This document shows positions 25,559 to 38,927 of a DNA stretch of 64,000 nucleotides, one piece after another. Made by a program: the position numbers and the translations under genes. The notes under the pieces are model-generated. The model searched no databases. It was not told the origin of the DNA and saw nothing but the letters and a program-made list of their open reading frames with translations. The first letter of the stretch is position 1. Every line of letters starts with the position of its first letter. The DNA is taken from contig OX393552.1 in NCBI GenBank assembly GCA_947650365.1, forward strand, positions 24,147,444-24,211,443, read 5' to 3'. This DNA is from Chamaelirium japonicum (Eukaryota; Streptophyta; Magnoliopsida; Liliales; Melanthiaceae).

Positions 25559-28308
25559 ACCTACACACCTTAAAGAAATTTTCATCCCGAAAATTCAACT
25601 ACAAAAACCATATATACAAGTCCACTCATCTCTACTACCAAAACAAGAACATTATAGCAATGAAAAGTTAAGTATAACGAGCGCAAACATCCTCACTAAC
25701 ACTACCAATAAGAAAGTCAAGTCACTACACCAAATCTTACTAAAAGAAAACCCTGACCCTCTACTACTCACAATTCTACTATCTCTACTAACCTAAACAT
25801 TATACGAATCGACTCTCATAATTATTAGGATAGAAATAAACCTCCAAATTCTCACATTGCGAATACGAGTTTTGGTTTACATTTCACATTCTAAGCATTA
25901 CGGATTAGACCAAAATCATGAGTTCTAATCATTAACCCTGCCTTGATAAGAAGCATCATCTCCCCCTTATTAGTACCGCCGAGGGGTGTCCTCCGCGGTA
26001 GGGTGACTACCAAAACTCATAGATTCAGAAACTTAAAATGCACTCAATTATCGGTGCCGATATAAAAGGTATATCAATGTATATGAGTGCCCATACACCC
26101 ATATATAATTTATACTTTTGGTATCGACTCTACAATCATAGCAATGTATACTACACATATGCGCCCATACACATATGCTTAAGTACACATTCCAGAATGA
26201 TTTGACAAAAGAGATGTCTCAACTAGTATGCATAACGTGTATCTAATACTAAACTAAAATCCTATAAGATTCCTATGAGACCAACAACTATACTAACCGA
26301 ACTACCAATACTACTCAAGGAACTAAAGAACAAATGCCCAAAAAATCTATTTCTTAAGTGGGTCCATACTAGATAGCTACGCTCTGGCAATAGATAGTCA
26401 TCTCATTGGTTGAGATGAGGGGATCGATCGATCCTAAACCAAAACTATTATGAGTTGCTTGAAGAAGCTACCTACTAGAAAACTAATGGCCAACTAAAAT
26501 CGACTGAGCAGATCGATACCAAGTACTAAATTCTACCCTAAACTAATTATCGAGATAGTTAGACGGAAACCTCGCAACCAAATAAAAAATGAGGAAAAAG
26601 GACCCAAGACAATTAGAGACAACTTAGAAAAAAGACAACCGAGAAAACTATCATAATCTCAACATTCTGAGAACTAAAAGCAATCACTCAAAAGAAACTG
26701 AAGCAAACAAAAATTACTAGAATCGAATAATAATTAGATACAAAGCGGGGTGAATCGGCAAAATAATGATCATTCTTAAGATTCCAACTGATAAGATATT
26801 CCCAAATTTTATAAACGTAGGCAATCCATTTGACATCGTCGCTAACATCTTTTTAGTACTCAATTATCCCAATTCCATCTTAACGTCACTGTCATCTGGC
26901 CAGTGCATTCTTTCTCACGAGTTCTAATAAGAACTGCGAAACAAACCACCAAAGCCTCCGAAGAGTCAGTGCATAGCCTCAGTATGTCCTCTATCGGACA
27001 GTCACAAACCACCACCAAAGTTCCCGAGAAACAATACGTAGGCGCCAAATTCTCAAATGAGAAAGTGCGTAGCTGCCAAAGTTCTTATTAAGAACATTGC
27101 ATAGCCACAGTATGTCCTCTACCGGACAGTGATCATCACCACCGCCAAAGTTCTCAAGGAACAGTGCGTACCCTTTCGGAAGAGTCACTATCAAGGTATC
27201 CCGTAATCTACTAACCATGGGAAATTCAAACTACCACCTGAGATTTCTATCTCTTGGTGTACTCATTGAAACCACTATCCCCACGAGTCATCATTATTAC
27301 TCATAGGATCTAAAAAAAAGAAACACACAAGCTCTACACCAAACTAATTATAACCCACGATACACCAGAGAGATCTAACAAGAAAACTAATATAATTATT
27401 ACATCTATATCGAGATAATGGACAATCCTAAAAACACCAACGAGGTCTCTAATACCAATGGTCAACAAGAATCAAGGAATCCTAAAACACCAACTAAGTC
27501 TCTAGTACTAAGGGTCAACGAAGATCAAGGGATCCTAAACACCAACTAGGTCTCTAATACTAAGGGTCAACAAAGATCAAGGAATCCTAAAATAGCGACT
27601 AGGTTTCTAGCGCTTAGGGTCAACGAAAAATAACAAAACCAACAAAAAGAGTAACCTCACAACCATGCCAGATAAACCATCAAGGATATACATCCTTCCA
27701 GATATATTCAAATACATCCATTCCAAAACCAATCAACCAAAATACTAACTAGAGTTGAATATCTAGTCCTTGGTCAGCTCCTTACCACTAGAAAGTTCAA
27801 GAGAATCCATATTAGAAGACTCCCAACCTATACTCTGATATAGACTCAAACACTATGCTTCTGCCTAGAGATCAAGAAACACTACCCTTGGTTAAGATTT
27901 TCTACGTGGCTTCTTCCTAAGAACTATCACCCGAGTTACAACGACTAACTCTAAACCTAAACATTATAGCACATCAGAGTTTAAATACAATCATACTCAT
28001 ACGACATATAGATTGATTCACGATTCTCGATCAATCAAAAACTCAATCATAGACAGTTCTTAGTTACAGATCAATTCCTCAAACAAAACCAGTTCTCCAA
28101 GTATGATTAACCCTAGGTCCTTATCCTTAGAAATACTCGCTATACCACCACTAGCTACTATGAGAATTCTATCGACTCACTATCTATACAATCTCTAGAA
28201 AACATTCTAACACCACTAGAGTCTAAACTTTCCGAAGAAAGGATCGCAAGACATGAACCACATCCTAACAAAACCCCTAGGAACATATCCCTAAGCTCTG
28301 ATACCAGC
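25559..28308 (-). other. Non-coding interior of the LARD-like element
   Basis: No gag or pol frame on either strand. Two degenerate tandem repeats are visible. One has a unit of about 115 bp with GTATGTCCTCTAYCGGACAGT (26900-27190). The other has a unit of about 54 bp with CACCAACTAGGTCTCTA at about 27425-27640, about four copies. Such non-coding interiors are typical of LARDs, where RNA structure rather than coding is thought to be conserved. Confidence 0.8.
28294..28308 (-). promoter_or_regulatory. Primer-binding site of the LARD-like element
   Basis: On the minus strand TGGTATCAGAGCTT directly follows the 5' LTR end (CA, then GC). This is complementary to the 3' end of initiator methionine tRNA, the usual primer, and it fixes the orientation of the element. 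Confidence 0.88.
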
Positions 28309-28689
28309 TGTCACGCCCCAGAAATCTGAAGACCGATCCCTGGGGTGTGAGGTGAGAAAAAGAAGAGGGTTTTGGGTTTGGTCAATTAATTACACCAATT
28401 TGGGTTCTCACAGGGCTTCTACGCTCTCTAATATGAAAAACAAGAAGGAGGGAGAAACAAGAGGGGGATCTTTTAAATTTGATTTTTCGAAAAACATTTT
28501 TATTAAAAAGCAAAGAAAGAGAAATTATCAACAGAGAGAAGATATTATCTAGTCAAGCTCAACCTTCATAAGTCATATCCTCTCAATATGAGTGACCTGT
28601 CAGTGCCACTACATACTAACAGGAGTCTATCTGAGGGAGCACGAGGCTCAAGCCTCCTATGGCTAGCCAAGTAGTCACTACAAGAAATA

Positions 28690-29460
28690 GGTTATTTACC
28701 GACGGACATTTTTATGCCCGTCGGTAATAATATACGTTTTACCGACGGTACATATAATGTCCGTCGGTATTATAACTTCGATTTTTTTAATTTTTTTTAC
28801 ACATTTATTACCGACGGTCATATATATTCCGTCGGTATAAACATTATACCGACGGAATATATATTTCCGTCGGTATAATAAGTTTATACCGATGGACCTA
28901 TTGCCGTCGGTAATAAGTATCTCGTTTTACCGACGGATAAGTAATTGCCGTCGGCATAAAGGCTTTATACCGACAAATAACTAACGTCCGTCGGTAATAT
29001 ATCACGACGAAACTTAGGGTAAAAATCGAGTCTCTGGAAAAAATGAAACCCTGAGTTTCGTCGTTGGGTTTTACCGACGGATAATATGTCTCCGTCGGTA
29101 TAAAGTTATTATGCCGACGAACATTAAATATCCGTCGGTAAAAACTACCGACGGACGTTATTATTCCGTCGGTATAAAGTTATGATACCGACGGAAATTT
29201 AATGTCCGTCGGTACAAATGTCACGACGAAACTCAGGGTAAAAATCGAGTCTCTGGAAAAAATGGAACCCTGAGTTTCGTCGGTGGTTTGTACCGACAGA
29301 CAATATGGAGCCGTCGGTATAAAGTGATTATGCCGACGAACATTAAATGCCGTCGGTAAAAACTACCGACGAGTCGTTGGTGTTTACCGACGGACATTAT
29401 TGTTCCGTCGGTATAAAGTCATTGTACCGATGGAAGTAAAAATGTCCGTCGGTAATAAGC
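28690..29460. repeat. Left subterminal ACCGACGG repeat region of CACTA
   Basis: Many short hairpins of the form TACCGACGG-N-CCGTCGGTA spaced 30-50 bp apart. A 50-bp segment containing GGGTAAAAATCGAGTCTCTG occurs twice, at about 29009 and 29229. Confidence 0.9.
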
Positions 29461-29795
29461 CTGCTATTACTTATTCAGCGATCCCCCCTTCTGTTTTATT
29501 TTGATCTAATCTCTCCCCGCCCCCCCCCCCCCCCCCTCTCTCTCTCTCTCTAAATCTCCCCAGCCTCCCTCCCCCCCCTCCCCGGCCTCCCTCCCCCCCT
29601 CCCCGGCGTCCCTCCGCCCCTCCCCGGCGTCCCTCCGGCCGACCCCCTCCCCAGCGTCCCTCCGGCCGACCGATCGACCGGCGGCGAGCTCCTCCTCCTC
29701 CTCGTGGGCTCCGGCCGGTGAGATCCTCCTCCTCCTCCTCCCCCCGGTGAGATCCTCCTCCTCCTCCTCGTGGGCTCCGGCCATATCTTTTCACA

Positions 29796-29826
<31 letters not shown>

Positions 29827-30849
29827 AAATTAAAATTTTTTATTCGCTCATTATTTTTTTCCTTTTATTTGTTTCCTTATGGAGTGTTTTGATCTGGGTT
29901 TTTGATTTGGGAGGCCGAGGAGTTTGGTGTTTGGGTGAGAGATGTGATTTCAAGGGAGGATTCTATTGATGGATTCTTTGTTTGAGAGTAGTTTGTGCTT
30001 GAGTTCTTGCGGTTGATTATGTTGACATTTTAGGATCGGTTTTAGTAACTCAAATAAATTATTGTCTGTTGGTTTGGGGTTTTGTGATCTATCTCATAGC
30101 ACTAGGGGTGGGATTGGTGGGTTCGACCCGAACCCGACCCGCCCAACCTAAACATAGGCAAAGCTAGTTAAAAACTTAGATGGATTTGGATAAAAAAATA
30201 TCAACCCGATTTCAATTTGGACGGGTTTGGGCACCGGTCTTCCCAACCCAAGGAACCCAAATATAGTGGCATACTTGTATCCCGTGGAACTCCTTGTTAT
30301 ATTTCTATGATTTGGTTATTTTTTTGATGCAAATCAAAGACTGTCTATTTGATGTTGAATACTAAGAATTCTCTTGAAATATGTGAGGATATAGATTTGA
30401 GTTTATGTTTTCTTTATGCAAATTAATGATATGTTGGTTTTTTTATGCAAATAATTTAAAAAAATACTATTAATTTACCCACGCTTTTACTGATTTTTAT
30501 TACAAAATGACATGTTGTAATCATACCCGTCTGTTGCACCCTACCCGATCAGTGAATTAATAGTATTTGCATATTTCATTAATTTGGTAGCTAGGCGTGG
30601 CCTCTAGGCACGGGTATTCAACATCATTAATTTGCAAATATGGTAGCTAGGCGTGGCCTCTAGGCACGGGTATATATGAGCATAGTTAAGCAGCTCGACA
30701 GTCAGGTCATGGTCACAGGGAATGCCTAGCTAGATGTTAGATAACTATCTTACCCAAAAGCTTAAGATGGCCAGTACGTGATATCAGAGTTTTGGTTTCT
30801 GCGAGATCCTAGGTTCAATTATGTTGCCTACATTTGTTAATTTCAGTAT
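29461..30849. other. CACTA interior without recognised gene
   Basis: 29516-29830 is C-rich with CTCCTCCTC and (CT)n tracts; frames through it give only low-complexity protein. From 29835 to 30849 the DNA is AT-rich. A segment with GGTAGCTAGGCGTGGCCTCT is duplicated at 30586 and 30643. GTAATT/CAG-like splice signals cannot be judged, and no transposase motif is seen. Confidence 0.55.
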
Positions 30850-33800
30850 TACCCCATCTATCCAATTAGAACCCGCTCGCAAGTCCGAAATACGGAATAA
30901 TTCCAAGTTCGAATTATTGGATGCCGATCCGATGACGATCCGATCGAATCCAAACCTATTTCAAATTCGAAACACGCTAACTTATGATTTTCCAACACAG
31001 ACTCTAAATCGGTGAATCGGAGCGTAAATTGGTCAAATATCCAATTAGAACTCGCTCGTAAGTCCGAAATACGGAATAATTCCAACTTCGAATTATCGGA
31101 TGCCGATCCGATGACAATCCGATCGAATCCAAACCTATTTCATATCCGAAACACGCTAACTTATGATTTTCCAACACTTAGACTCTAAATCGGTGAATCA
31201 GAGCGTAAATTGGTCAAATATCCAATTAGAACTCGCTCGCAAGTCCGAAATACGAAATAATTCCAACTTCGAATTATCGGATGCCGATCCGATGACGATC
31301 GGATCGAATCCAAACCTATTTCAAATCCGAAACACGCTAACTTATGATTTTCCAACACTTAGACTCTAAATCGGTGAATCGGATCATAAATTGCTCAAAT
31401 ATCCAATTAGAACCCGCTCGCAAGTCCGAAATACGGAATAATTCCAAGTTTAAATTATCGGATGCCGATCCGATGACGATCGGATCGAATCCAAACCTAT
31501 TCCATATCCGAAACACGCTAACTTACGATTTTTCAACACTTAGACTCTAAATCGGTGAATCGGAGCGTAAATTGGTCAAATATCCAATTATAACCCGCTC
31601 GCAAGTCCGAAATATGGAATAATTCCAAATTCGAATTATTGGATGCCGATCCGATGACGATCGGATCGAATCCAATCCTATTTCATATCCGAAACACGCT
31701 AACTTATGATTTTCCAACACTTAGACTCTAAATTGGTGAATCGGATCGTAAATTGGTCAAATATCCAATTAGAACCCGCTCGCAAGTCCGAAATACGGAA
31801 TAATTCCAAGTTCAAATTATCGGATGCCGATCCGATGACGATCGGATCGAATCCAAACCTATTTCATATCTGAAACACGCTAACTTATGATTTTCCAACA
31901 CTTAGACTCTAAATCGGTGAATCGGATCGTAAATTGCTCAAATATCCAATTAGAACCTGCTCGCAAGTCCGAAATACGGAATAATTCCAAGTTTGAATTA
32001 TCGGATGCCGATCCGATCGAATCCAAACCTATTTCAAATCCGAAACATGCTAACTTATGATTTTCCAACACTTAGACTCTAAATCGGTGAATCGGAGCGT
32101 AACTTGGTCAAATATCCAATTAGCACTCACTCGCAAGTCCGAAATACGAAATAATTCCAACTTCGAATTATCGAATGCCGATCCGATGATAATCCGATCG
32201 AATCCAAACCTATTTCATATCCGAAACATGCTAACTTATGATTTTCCAACACTTAGACTCTAAATCGGTGAATCGGAGCGTAAATTGGTCAAATATCCAA
32301 TTAGAACTCGCTCGCAAGTCCGAAATATGGAATAATTCCAACTTTGAATTATCGGATGCCGATCCGATGACGATCCGATCGAATCCAAACATATTTCAAA
32401 TCCGAAACACGCTAAATTATAATTTTCCAACACTTAGACTCTAAATCGGTGAATCGGACCGTAAATTGCTCAAATATCCAATTAGAACCCGCTCGCAAGT
32501 CCAAAATATGGAATAATCCAAAGTTCAAATTATCGGATGCCGATCCGATGACGATCGGATCGAATCCAAACCTATTTCATATCCGAAACACGCTAACTTA
32601 TGATTTTCCAACACTAAGACTCTAAATCGGTGAATCGGAGCGTAAATTGGTCAAATATTCAATTAGAACCTGCTCGCAAGTCCGAAATATAAAATAATTC
32701 CAACTTCGAATTATCGGATGCCGATTCGATGACGATCGGATCGAATCCAAACCTATTTTATATCCGAAACACGCTAACTTATGATTTTCCAACACTTAAA
32801 CTTTAAATCGGTGAATCGGATCGTAAATTGGTCAAATATCCAATTAGAACCCGCTCTCAAGTCCGAAATATAGAATAATTCCAAGTTCGAATTATCGGAT
32901 GCCGATCCGATGACGATCGGATCGAATCCAAACCTATTTCATATCCGAAACACGCTAACTTATGATTTTCCAACACTTAGACTCTAAATCGGTGAATCGG
33001 AGCGTAAATTGGTCAAATATCCAATTAGAACTCGCTCACTAGTCCGAAATACGGAATAATTCCAATTTCGAATTATCAGATGCCAATCCGATGACGATCC
33101 GATCGAATCCAAACCTATTTCAAATCCGAAACACGCTAACTTATGATTTTCTAACACTTAGACTCTAAATCGGTGAATCGGATCGTAAATTGCTCAAATA
33201 TCCAATTAGAACCCGCTTGCAAGTCCAAAATACAGAATAATTCCAAGTTCGAATTATCGGATGCCGATCCGATGACGATCGGATCGAATCCAAACCTATT
33301 TTATATCCGAAACATGCTAACTTATGATTTTCCAACACTTAGACTCTAAATCGGTGAATCGGAGTGTAAATTGGTCAAATATCCAATTAGAATCCGCTCG
33401 CAAGTCCGAAATACGGAATAATTCCAACTTTGAATTATCGGATGCCGATCCGATGACGATCGGATCGAATCCAAACCTATTTAATATCTGAAACACGCTA
33501 ACTTATGATTTTCCAACATTTAGACTCTAAATCGGTGAATCGGATCGTAAATTGGTCAAATATCCAATTAGAACTCGCTCGCAAGTCCGAAATACGGAAT
33601 AATTCCATGTTCGAATTATCGGATGCCGATCCGATGACGATCCGATCGAATCCAAACCTATTTCAAATCCGAAACACGCTAACTTATGATTTTCCAACAC
33701 TTAGACTCTAAATCGGTGAATCGGAGCGTAAATTGGTCAAATATCCAATTAGAACTCGCTCGCAAGTCCGAAATACGGAATAATTCCAACTTCGAATTAT

Positions 33801-34415
33801 CGGATACTGATCCGATAACAATCCGATCGAATCCAAACCTATTTTATATTCGAAACACGCTAACTTATGATTTTCCAACACTTAGACTCTAAATCGGTGA
33901 ATCGGAGCATAAATTGGTCAAATATCCAATTAGAACTCGCTCGCAAGTCCGAAATACGGAATAATTCCAACTTCAAATTATCGGATGATGATCCGATCGA
34001 ATCCAAACCTATTTCGTATCCGAAACACGCTAACTTATGATTTTCCAACACTTAGACTCTAAATCGATGAATCGGAGCGTAAATTACTCAAATATCCAAT
34101 TAGAACTCGCTCGCAAGTCCGAAATACGGAATAATTCCAAGTTTGAATTATCAGATGCCGATCCGATGACGATCGGATCGAATCCAAACCTATTTCATAT
34201 CCGAAACACGCTAACGTATGATTTTCCAACACTTAGACTCTAAATCGGTGAATCGGAGCGTAAATTGGTCAAATATCCAATTAGAACTCGCTCGCAAGTC
34301 TGAAATACAGAATAATTCCAACTTCGAATTATCGGATGCTGATCCGATCGAATCCAAACCTATTTCCAAACCGAAACACGCTAACTTATGATTTTTTAAC
34401 GCTTAGACTCAGTTA
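30850..34415. repeat. 181-bp satellite-like tandem array, about 20 copies
   Basis: A unit of about 181 bp (some copies 172 bp, with a 9-bp loss next to GATCCGAT) repeats head to tail about 20 times. Key motifs in each unit are CCAATTAGAACYCGCTCGCAAG, TCCGAAATACGGAATAATTCC, GGATGCCGATCCGATGACGATC, CGAAACACGCTAACTTATG and CACTTAGACTCTAAATCGG. Open frames of about 68 codons recur once per unit in either strand and are by-products of the repeat. The array lies wholly inside the CACTA element. Confidence 0.95.
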
Positions 34416-35295
34416 TAGATATAAACCATTTTTTTAACAAATACATGTTAATTGCAGGAGCAAGGCGGCGTCAGGGGATCGATGAGAGCACTAGCGTTGG
34501 TGGCGGGCTGGGGTGGTTGAGACAGGGCATGTATCATTCTCAGTTTTGGATTGTGTAAATATTATTTTATAATATGTGGTTATTTTTTGTTCTTGTCTAT
34601 AATTATCGAGTATTGTGGTAATATTTGATAATTTGCTGTAATTTTTTATCAATTTAGGTAATATTTTAAAATTTGTGGTAATATTTTATAAATTGTGGTA
34701 ATATTTGATAAATTATGGTAATATATTGTGGTATTGTTGTAAATCACAGGAATTAAATAACATTATTTAGGTAAATTTATTAAAAAAAATATATACTTAT
34801 TATGACGAAAATTAATTATTCCGTCGGTAATAAAGTTTTTATTTTTTTTTAAATTATAAATAATTTGCCGACGGAATATAATATCCGTCGGTAATATATA
34901 TATTATTGCCGACTGGAAATATATATCCGTCGGTAATATATATATTATTACCGACTGGAAATATATATCCGTCGGTATTATATATAGTATTACCGACAGT
35001 ATATACCATAACCGTCGGTAAAATGCTTATATATTACCGACGGACTATTATGTATCGTTGGCAATAATATATTATATTAATTTTTAATTGTTTAAATATT
35101 ACCGACGGCTTTAATATTACCGTCGGTATTAATTATTATTACCGACGGTAATATTTGGTCCGTCGTATTGTTTTCCCGACACCTTTTTTTTCGACAGCCA
35201 GCGATGGAAATATCTTCCATCGCGATAAAATATTACCGACGGAAAGTTAATATTACCGACGGATATTGTCCGTCGGTAATAACTGTTTTTTTTTG
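34416..35295. repeat. Right end of CACTA: AT-rich spacer and subterminal ACCGACGG repeats
   Basis: 34530-34790 holds a run of TGTGGTAATATTT-type repeats. From about 34800, TTACCGACGG and CCGTCGGTAA motifs recur to the terminus, mirroring the left end. Confidence 0.85.
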
Positions 35296-38200
35296 TAGTG
35301 AGTCTCATCCACTCCCTAACACTCAGGTGCACCAGTCTAGAGTTCCTATCTACAGGGTTAATCAATTTAGTCATTTATATGCACTTATATTTTCATCATG
35401 ATCTATCCTAGACTTGGGGCCTTGAGGAGAGGCCTACCCAAAAGAATTCAGCTAGAACCATTGCAACTACAACCATAGAATACTAACTAACCGATAAAAA
35501 ACACTTAGTCTAATACAATTACAATGTCTGAAGAGAAAAGACTACAAGATTAATGTACTAAGCAGAAAGGTAACACTGCAACTCTAACTCCGCCTCTGGA
35601 ATCCTACTTCTACTCCTGAGCCTCCGGACCTGCAACTGAGCCTACTCGTGGGAAAGAGTAGCCCCCAATAGGAAATTGGGAGATTAGCCAAATTAATGGC
35701 TAGTGACATTCTAATAGTCTTTAATAATATGAGACAACTAATCTTAATAAATTAAGATAAGATCAATCAGTTCTAGTAGGATCAATGTTTGCAGAATGAT
35801 ACCTAAACCTATCAGTTGTCTATATTCACATGCAATTCCTACTGTCACTAGGTTATCTAACATAAAGTCCATTCAATGTTCTACAGCAAATTAAATAAGA
35901 CGTTTATCTAAAGTCACAAGGTCATCATGTAAACAGTCATACAATTCTAAATTCATATATAGATAAAATACACACTATCAAAATGTGAACCCCGGATATT
36001 TTGTTCATCCTGCCCCCAGTTGGGCATTACTATAGGGCCTTTTATTTCGATGTAGAGGGCCAACTCTCTCGCCGTGCATCCACCAACACCATGCACTAGT
36101 CACCCAGATAATCATAAGGGGTTTTCCGTCTTTCACGGTGGAGCTCTACCGCCCAACTTGCTTTACTATGGGGACTTCAACTCCCCGGGACAGGGTTGCT
36201 AGGCCAATCCCTACTCGAGGGCACCTCCTATTGGCTTTACCACAACCTTTGCCCGTGACCCCTAACCTACTTAACTTCGGCTGTACACGCAGGGTGGTTC
36301 ACGGCCCTTGCGAGCACGGGGTCCCTACCCTCTAGCCAGGTAGATTCGTATATAACATCTTTCAATATATACACCGAAGTTACAAAAAGTCTATTTAATG
36401 CTTAATAATTTCCAACAATTTACCCCTGGTCCCGTACTGCTCTCGCAACCCATGCGACATAATAAATCAATAAAGTAAAACACTCATCCCAGTGACCCGT
36501 GTGCTAGGGTTGCCATACTCCTCTCAGGAGGGTGGGCCCCGTTAATTATTAGTTATTCAATTTATTGTTTAATTTAAGGGAATCCTAATTACGGTGTCCA
36601 TACAAACAAAAGCAGTCATTATTATTATTATTATATTAATATTTTAAGCATGCATCGTCGGACTCGCGACTCCGCATGCAAGGTGGGGTCCACTTGATCA
36701 CATGCGACGATGCCCGGTGGGGCCCGCATGCAGTGTCATGGACACCTACCCTTAGTCATTCTCATTTCCCACTATTAAAGACCACGCAAGGGTAGTAGAT
36801 GTCACCTGGTTGTCGATCGCACACGACTCCGGCTTGCTAGTTACTTCTGATCCGTCTCCGCTGGATCACCACGATCAAGGTTTGATAATAACCACAGCTC
36901 CGTATCACAACTCTATCGATAAAAACAAAAGAATCTACGATAAGGGTTCTATGCCAAGGATAATCGGGCACCCTCGATAGGGGACCAACATTGAGTCGAC
37001 AGTACGCATATCCGTGCGACTGAAGAACTCGAACCTAAACAATACTAGGTCAAACAAGTAATTAGAAGCTAAACCTACGCATCGAATTGGGCTCGAAAAT
37101 CCCTTTCCGATGGTTCCAGTTTCGCTGGAATCCGACTTCGGTCGGATGGTTTCGGGTCAAACCATGTAGAACCGATAAAATCAATCACATGGCTGGATTG
37201 CTAGGGTAGAAGGGGTTCTAGGGTTATCTTCTAGGTTTAAAAGGTAGGACTCAATATTCTGAGCACGATGCCGCTAGTTTTGTCCAAATCCGAGTTCGGA
37301 CGATGAAACGGCGGTCAAACCACGGTACCACGATAAGATCAGGTCCAAGGATAAAATAGGATATTAAACAATATAATTACTATGATAAACTATGGCCAAC
37401 AGGTAGTATTTTCCGAGCCGGTCGAAATGGCGCTGGTTTCGTCCAATTCCGAGTTCGGACGGAGAAATGACAGTCGAACCAAAATTCACTGGTTCACGGG
37501 TCTGGTTCGGGTGAACCAGACCGGTTCACTGCGTGGGTCGGGTCAGGTCTGTGAGGTCGGGTCGGGTCTGCAAACGTCGGGTCAGGTCTGCAGTGGAAGG
37601 TCGGGTCGGGTTCAGGGTTAAGCGGGTCGGGTCTGGGGTTAAGTAAACCAACATGGGAAATTACATATTTACCCCCCCCCCATGTTCATCTTCTCCATGA
37701 GAACAGCGGGGGGGGGGGCTGGTTCGCGCGCGACGGCGACCGACGACGACGAGAGGGGCGACCTGGAGAGCCGGCGAGCGCTCGGTCGGCCTCTCCCGGA
37801 CCACCCCCACAGAGGAGGCGCGGGGGAAGGCGGCCGGAGGAGAATGGGAGGATGAGAGGGGGCTGACCTGGGGGTCTCGGCGTGCTTGCCGGTGCTCCGG
37901 CGAGGGCGGGTCGGGATGCGCCGATCTTCTCCCTCGATCTCTTCTCCTTCTCTCTCTGTCTCGATATCTCTCTCTTCCTCTCGTTCTCTTTCTCTTCCAC
38001 TCGTTCTCTCTCTCGTTCTCTCCCGTTCTCTCTCTCTCCTCTCGTTCTCTCTCTAACTCATTCTCTCTCTATATATATAGATAAAGGGGGAGGCTGTTAT
38101 GGCTGTGGTAAGAAGGGATGGGGGGATAGGGTCGGTTAAGACCTCCTACTAAGGGGGAGGGGATAATTATGGAGGAAAGATTCGGCTCGATCCTCTCGAA

Positions 38201-38927
38201 TCAAGCTCGATCCTTCCATTCGAATTTCAGATTTTAAACCACTGGGGAGGGAGGTCAAGAGAGCTTAAACTATGTTAGGAGACCGGGAGGCAGGCTCCAG
38301 GGCTGGTCGGGCTCGGTCCCGAGCCCTGAACCGGGCTCGGTTGGAATCCAGGTGCGATTCATCCATCAACCGGGTTGAAAAGAATAATAAGTCTTAACTA
38401 TCAAACCAGAAGTCAAAATAGGACCCGAGAGGATTCGTTGGAAAGGTCTCATCGAGGCGAACGCGTCAGCACTTGGTATATAATTTTCTGACTTATGGAT
38501 ATCTCGAAAAGAAAGAAAGACTCCAAAACTCAAAATAGCAATAACTATTCACCCGGGGGTCGGATCGACCCTTACTCAGGCTCATTGGAAGGCTCTCTCA
38601 GAGCCTCATCTAAAGTATCTTGTTTCGTTATGATAAGATCACCCGATCTCTTGTGGAAAACAAAACGGCTACAACTATCAACCAATTATCGCTTTTCTAG
38701 GGTTTACCTGCCGGGCTGCTGAAACTGGCTGCGCATACACATGATCGTTGCACGGAACGCACCATCGTGACATGCTCGAAGTTATGGAGAATGTGAACGT
38801 AAAACATCCCATAGGTTTATGATCCATTTATTGGAAAAAAGCCCAAAGAAAAAGTCTGGCTGTAAAAAGACGAAACTAGCCATTGAGGATTTCTATTATT
38901 CTCAAATCTAACACCACAGGTGTTACA

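Larger units (their letters stand above)
28676..35300. mobile_element. Non-autonomous CACTA (En/Spm-type) transposon, 6.6 kb, TSD AGT
   Basis: It begins CACTACAAGAAATAGG and ends TTTTTTTTTTGTAGTG. The 3-bp duplication AGT is at 28673-28675 and 35301-35303, and the other LTR shows the uninterrupted target (GCCAAGTAGTCTCAG near 21757). Subterminal regions are packed with ACCGACGG and CCGTCGGT motifs in both orientations, as in CACTA elements, where they bind transposase. No transposase is present. The interior contains a GC/CT-rich block, ordinary AT-rich DNA and a 3.5-kb satellite array. Confidence 0.95.
21395..38927 (-). mobile_element. LARD-like LTR retrotransposon (minus strand) with about 4-kb LTRs
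   Basis: Long direct repeats at 21395-25558 and 28309-38927 (the latter containing a CACTA insertion) flank a 2.75-kb interior without any pol domain. The ends are TGTCACGCCCC...GTTACA on the + strand, i.e. TGTAAC...GCGTGACA on the minus strand. The target duplication CATGC is at 21390-21394 and 38928-38932. A minus-strand primer-binding site TGGTATCAGAGCTT (28294-28307) abuts the right LTR, which is therefore the 5' LTR. Long LTRs, a non-coding interior and the terminal sequence resemble Ty3/gypsy-derived LARDs, mobilised by proteins of other elements. It lies inside the copia RT gene. Confidence 0.92.
28309..38927 (-). repeat. 5' LTR of the LARD-like element, interrupted by CACTA
   Basis: Collinear with 21395-25558 outside the CACTA insertion at 28676-35300. 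Without the insertion and its 3-bp duplication it is about 3990 bp, and about 170 bp shorter than the other LTR because a GC-rich block is deleted near 37825. Divergence over the first 330 bp is about 3% by eye. Confidence 0.93.

Noticed and set aside
28290..28308. A tRNA gene fragment
   Set aside because: The match covers only the complement of the tRNA 3' end and directly abuts the LTR, as expected of a primer-binding site.
30850..34415. CRISPR-like array or a gene family of about 68-codon frames
   Set aside because: Units of 181 bp without short identical repeats and unique spacers, in a plant transposon; the frames recur once per unit on both strands and follow from the tandem repeat.
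30850..34415. Centromeric location of the window
   Set aside because: The satellite-length array is confined between the ends of one CACTA element, and the window also contains ordinary genes; there is no satellite DNA outside the element.
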